From an uncultured Mycoplasmatota bacterium (GTDB lineage Bacteria; Bacillota_I; Bacilli_A; RF39; UBA660), in NCBI GenBank assembly GCA_947365915.1, contig CANAXT010000009.1, forward strand, positions 1-39,942: a DNA stretch of 39,942 bases, read 5' to 3'. The first letter of the stretch is position 1; the number at the start of each line of letters is the position of its first letter. The translations under genes and the position numbers were made by a program. The notes under the pieces are model-generated. The model was not told where the DNA came from, searched no databases, and saw only the letters and a list, made by a program, of their open reading frames with translations. This document shows, one piece after another, positions 37,049 to 39,942 of this stretch.

Positions 37049-38467
37049 ATGGAAAAATTAAAAAAAACAAAAATTATTTGTAGTATTGGACCAGTCAGTT
37101 CTAGTCCAGATGTCATGGAACAGATGGTAGCATCTGGAATGAATGTTGCAAGAATCAACTTTTCACATGCAACATTAGAAGGAAAAGAAACTGTAGTAAG
37201 ATCCGTAAAAGAAGTCAGAAAAAGAACAGGAGCATCGATTGCTATTTTATATGATACCAAAGGACCAGACTTTAGAACAGGACCAGCACCAGAAGAAGGA
37301 ATTCGATTAGAAGACGGAGCCAACATCCGTATTATCAAAGAAGACATTGTAGGAGACAAAGAGAAAATTACAGTGAATTATAAAGAAGCAATTGACAAAA
37401 TTCAAATTGGAAATACAATTCTATTAGAAGACGGATTAATGAAATTAGAAGTAATTTCTAAAGAAATTGACGGAATCACTTGTAAAATAGTAAATGGTGG
37501 AATTTTAAAATCCAAAAAAGGAGTCAATGTTCCTGGAGTAGAACTAGGAGTACCATTTTTAAGTACCCAAGATAGAGAAGACATTATCTATGCTTGTCAA
37601 CATGAAGGAGACTTTCTTGCCCTTTCATTTGTAAGTTCCAAAGAAAATATATTAGAAGTTCGTGAAATCTTAAAAGAATATGGAAGAGAAGACATGAAAA
37701 TTATTTCTAAAGTAGAAAGCAACACTGCAATATCGAACTTAGAAGACATTGTCATTCACTCTGATGGTGTAATGGTAGCGCGTGGAGATCTAGGAGTAGA
37801 AGTACCAATGGCACAACTTCCAATCCTACAAAAATTGATGATTCAAAAATGTCGTGAATATGGAAAAATATGTATTGTAGCAACCGAAATGTTAGCCTCT
37901 ATGTATACAAATTCAAGACCAACAAGAGCCGAAGTAAGTGATATTGCCAATGCCGTTTTAGATGGAACAGATGCCGTAATGTTATCAGGAGAAACAGCAG
38001 TGGGAAAATATCCAATAGAATCAGTTCGTTATATGGCAGAAATTTGTATGGAAGCAGAAAAAGCATATAACTATGAAAACAGATTTCATTCAAAACGAGA
38101 AATTGACATTACTGAAGTGATTGCCAAAGGAGTTGTAGAAAGTGCGAATACATTAAAAGCAAAAGTGATTGTAGCAGCAACAATGACTGGATATACAGCT
38201 AGAAAAATTAGTAACTTAAAACCAAACAGTATTATTCTAGCAGGTTGCCCCGATCAAAAATCAGCCAACTCGGTAGCGCTTAGTTGGGGAGTATATCCAA
38301 TACATGTTCCAGTCTTTGACACAACAGAAGAAGTAATTGTTGAATGTAAGAGAAAAGCCAAAGAATTTATGTCCCTAGAAAGTGGAGAAAAAGTAGTAAT
38401 TACAGGTGGATTTCCATCAAATAAAGCTCAACATACCAACTTATTAAAAATAGAGTCTATAGATTAA
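37049..38467 (+). CDS. pyk: Pyruvate kinase
   Basis: TKIICSIGPVSSSPDVMEQMVASGMNVARINFSH, VARGDLGVEVP, DGTDAVMLSGETAVGKYP. Confidence 0.97.
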   Translation: MEKLKKTKIICSIGPVSSSPDVMEQMVASGMNVARINFSHATLEGKETVVRSVKEVRKRTGASIAILYDTKGPDFRTGPAPEEGIRLEDGANIRIIKEDIVGDKEKITVNYKEAIDKIQIGNTILLEDGLMKLEVISKEIDGITCKIVNGGILKSKKGVNVPGVELGVPFLSTQDREDIIYACQHEGDFLALSFVSSKENILEVREILKEYGREDMKIISKVESNTAISNLEDIVIHSDGVMVARGDLGVEVPMAQLPILQKLMIQKCREYGKICIVATEMLASMYTNSRPTRAEVSDIANAVLDGTDAVMLSGETAVGKYPIESVRYMAEICMEAEKAYNYENRFHSKREIDITEVIAKGVVESANTLKAKVIVAATMTGYTARKISNLKPNSIILAGCPDQKSANSVALSWGVYPIHVPVFDTTEEVIVECKRKAKEFMSLESGEKVVITGGFPSNKAQHTNLLKIESID

Positions 38468-38479
38468 GACTCTTTTTTG
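38452..38479. terminator. Terminator between convergent pyk and tmcAL
   Basis: AGAGTCT...AGACTCT TTTTT. Confidence 0.75.
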
Positions 38480-39609
38480 ATAGGGGCTTGTTTGATTTCC
38501 TGTTCCATATATTTTTTATCAGAAAAAACCAAACAATAAATTTGATGAATTCGAAAATCTAAATTTAACAAGTGTTGTTTATCATCTGAATAATTACTAA
38601 TCATAGGAATAGAAACTTCTTTTTTTATTTTATTTAAATAAGTTTGTCCATTCTTAGAAAAACCTAAAATTCGAATATATGGATGAGCTTTATAAAATTC
38701 TGCTTCTAAAGTAGTAAAACCACATAAAATATAAAGACAAATCCGCTTTAATTTACTATAAGTTTCATTTTTAGACTTTATATAATGAATGAATTCATCT
38801 AGAGAATTACTTTTCAAAATTGATTTCTGAATTCTAGAAACAAGTGACTCAGTAACCTCATGATATTGAATTAAATGATTTATTTCAGATATAATTTTAT
38901 ACTTTAAATATGGAAAATAAAATTCAATATTAATATCCTTATGAAGTAATTGTAACGTTAAATCTGGAACAAAAGAACTGATGTCTTTCTTTTCTAGAAT
39001 TGCTGTACGAATACTACTCGCGCTTGTAATATGACTGTTTAAGTGAGTGTCATGATAAGAATTTGTTCTTTGAATAGAAAATGGAATGATATGAGACCTT
39101 ATATTTTGTATTTCCTTAATATAAGAAATCGCCAATAAATCATTTGGAGTAGAAATAGAGAAACCAGTAAACTGGGAAATCGATTTAGATATCGCAGTAG
39201 GATAATTCATACCAGTAGAAACCAATTTTCCAATATGCTCTTGAAAGTGAGAATTATTCCAAATAGAAGCAACATCAGATAACTTTTGAATATCATTTTC
39301 CTCACTTCCAAAAATAAGATATTCAACTTGCAGTTCATTTAGTATTGTAATCGCACCCTTTGCGAATAGATCAGCCCCTCCTGTAGCAAAAACAAAAGGC
39401 AATTCAATTACAAGATCAACATGATAAGAAAGAGCAATTTCTGTTTTTTCCCACTTTGTTAAAATACTAGCATCAGCACGTTGTGTAAAAGGACCACTCA
39501 TAACTAATATAATAATATGATTTGGAAACTGCTTTTTAACTTGTTCTATATGATAAATATGTCCATTATGAAAAGGATTATATTCACAAATAATGCCAAC
39601 TGCTTTCAT
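38464..39609 (-). CDS. tmcAL: tRNA(Met) cytidine acetate ligase (YlbM)
   Basis: VGIICEYNPFHNGHIYHI, VMSGPFTQRADASILTKWEKTEIAL. Confidence 0.93.
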   Translation of the reverse strand: MKAVGIICEYNPFHNGHIYHIEQVKKQFPNHIIILVMSGPFTQRADASILTKWEKTEIALSYHVDLVIELPFVFATGGADLFAKGAITILNELQVEYLIFGSEENDIQKLSDVASIWNNSHFQEHIGKLVSTGMNYPTAISKSISQFTGFSISTPNDLLAISYIKEIQNIRSHIIPFSIQRTNSYHDTHLNSHITSASSIRTAILEKKDISSFVPDLTLQLLHKDINIEFYFPYLKYKIISEINHLIQYHEVTESLVSRIQKSILKSNSLDEFIHYIKSKNETYSKLKRICLYILCGFTTLEAEFYKAHPYIRILGFSKNGQTYLNKIKKEVSIPMISNYSDDKQHLLNLDFRIHQIYCLVFSDKKYMEQEIKQAPIKKES

Positions 39610-39751
39610 AAGTAATCACCCATATTTATAGTAGCATATTTTGAAAGTAAAAAAAAGAGAGTACAGTTTTTGTAAATTTGTCTACAAAAAATTCAATATT
39701 GGTAAGAAAAAATAAACAAAAAAGCAAGTTTTAAAAACTATCCAAAAATCA

Positions 39752-39780
39752 TTTACTTGAACTTAGAAAGTAAGTATAAT
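39752..39780 (+). promoter_or_regulatory. Promoter of cassette copy 3
   Basis: TTTACT-17 bp-TATAAT. Confidence 0.75.
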
Positions 39781-39802
39781 AAGGACCTGGAAGTCTTAAT
39801 AA

Positions 39803-39847
39803 ATGAGTGACTTACCTCCGAAAAGGAGGGTCCGACATGAACAATAA
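39803..39847 (+). CDS. Overlapping upstream ORF copy 3: MSDLPPKRRVRHEQ
   Basis: Same frame and length as in copies 1 and 2. Confidence 0.5.
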   Translation: MSDLPPKRRVRHEQ

Positions 39848-39917
39848 AAATCTAGTTAAAATATTATTTATAATTATATTTTTATTAATTATAGATAAGC
39901 AAAATAAAATGATGTAA
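39837..39917 (+). CDS. 26-aa peptide MNNKNLVKILFIIIFLLIIDKQNKMM, diverged toxin homologue
   Basis: GGAGGG SD; same length as copies 1 and 2; hydrophobic core but polar C-terminus. Confidence 0.6.
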   Translation: MNNKNLVKILFIIIFLLIIDKQNKMM

Positions 39918-39942
39918 AAAAAGAAAAAAAATGCAAATTAAT

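Larger units (their letters stand above)
39685..39920 (+). repeat. Repeat family copy 3 (toxin-like cassette, diverged 3' part)
   Basis: Near-identical to copies 1 and 2 through promoter, uORF and SD hairpin. Confidence 0.88.

Overview
Low-GC Firmicutes-like chromosomal segment from a spore-forming lineage. Sporulation genes recognisable from the translations are yabG, yabP, yabQ, gerQ and spoVID-ysxE. The backbone is mostly housekeeping: ftsX, rluA-type synthase, veg, spoVG, divIC, argS, rpoE, prfA, prmC, U32 protease, sirtuin, lon, mutM, pyk, tmcAL. Four accessory items stand out. (1) A three-copy repeat family (17.17-17.40, 17.61-17.84 and 39.69-39.92 kb) encodes 26-aa peptides, hydrophobic in copies 1-2, missed by the ORF track. 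Each copy has a promoter, a conserved overlapping 14-aa upstream ORF (MSDLPPKRR...), and a hairpin that sequesters the toxin Shine-Dalgarno. Copy 1 also has a convergent antisense transcription unit over the 3'UTR. It looks like a type I toxin-antitoxin system with hok/mok-like coupling. (2) A retron: a reverse transcriptase with NAxxH and YCDD motifs, plus an upstream ncRNA with perfect 11-nt a1/a2 inverted repeats and a TTTAGC branch site, but no recognisable effector. (3) A leader-controlled secreted peptide with a translationally coupled operon of three membrane proteins, an ABC ATPase and an anchored protein, resembling an unclassified bacteriocin/export locus. (4) A VTC-DUF4956-beta-helix cluster and a frameshifted NMN adenylyltransferase next to a sirtuin. 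All calls come from reading the sequence; no database search was run.
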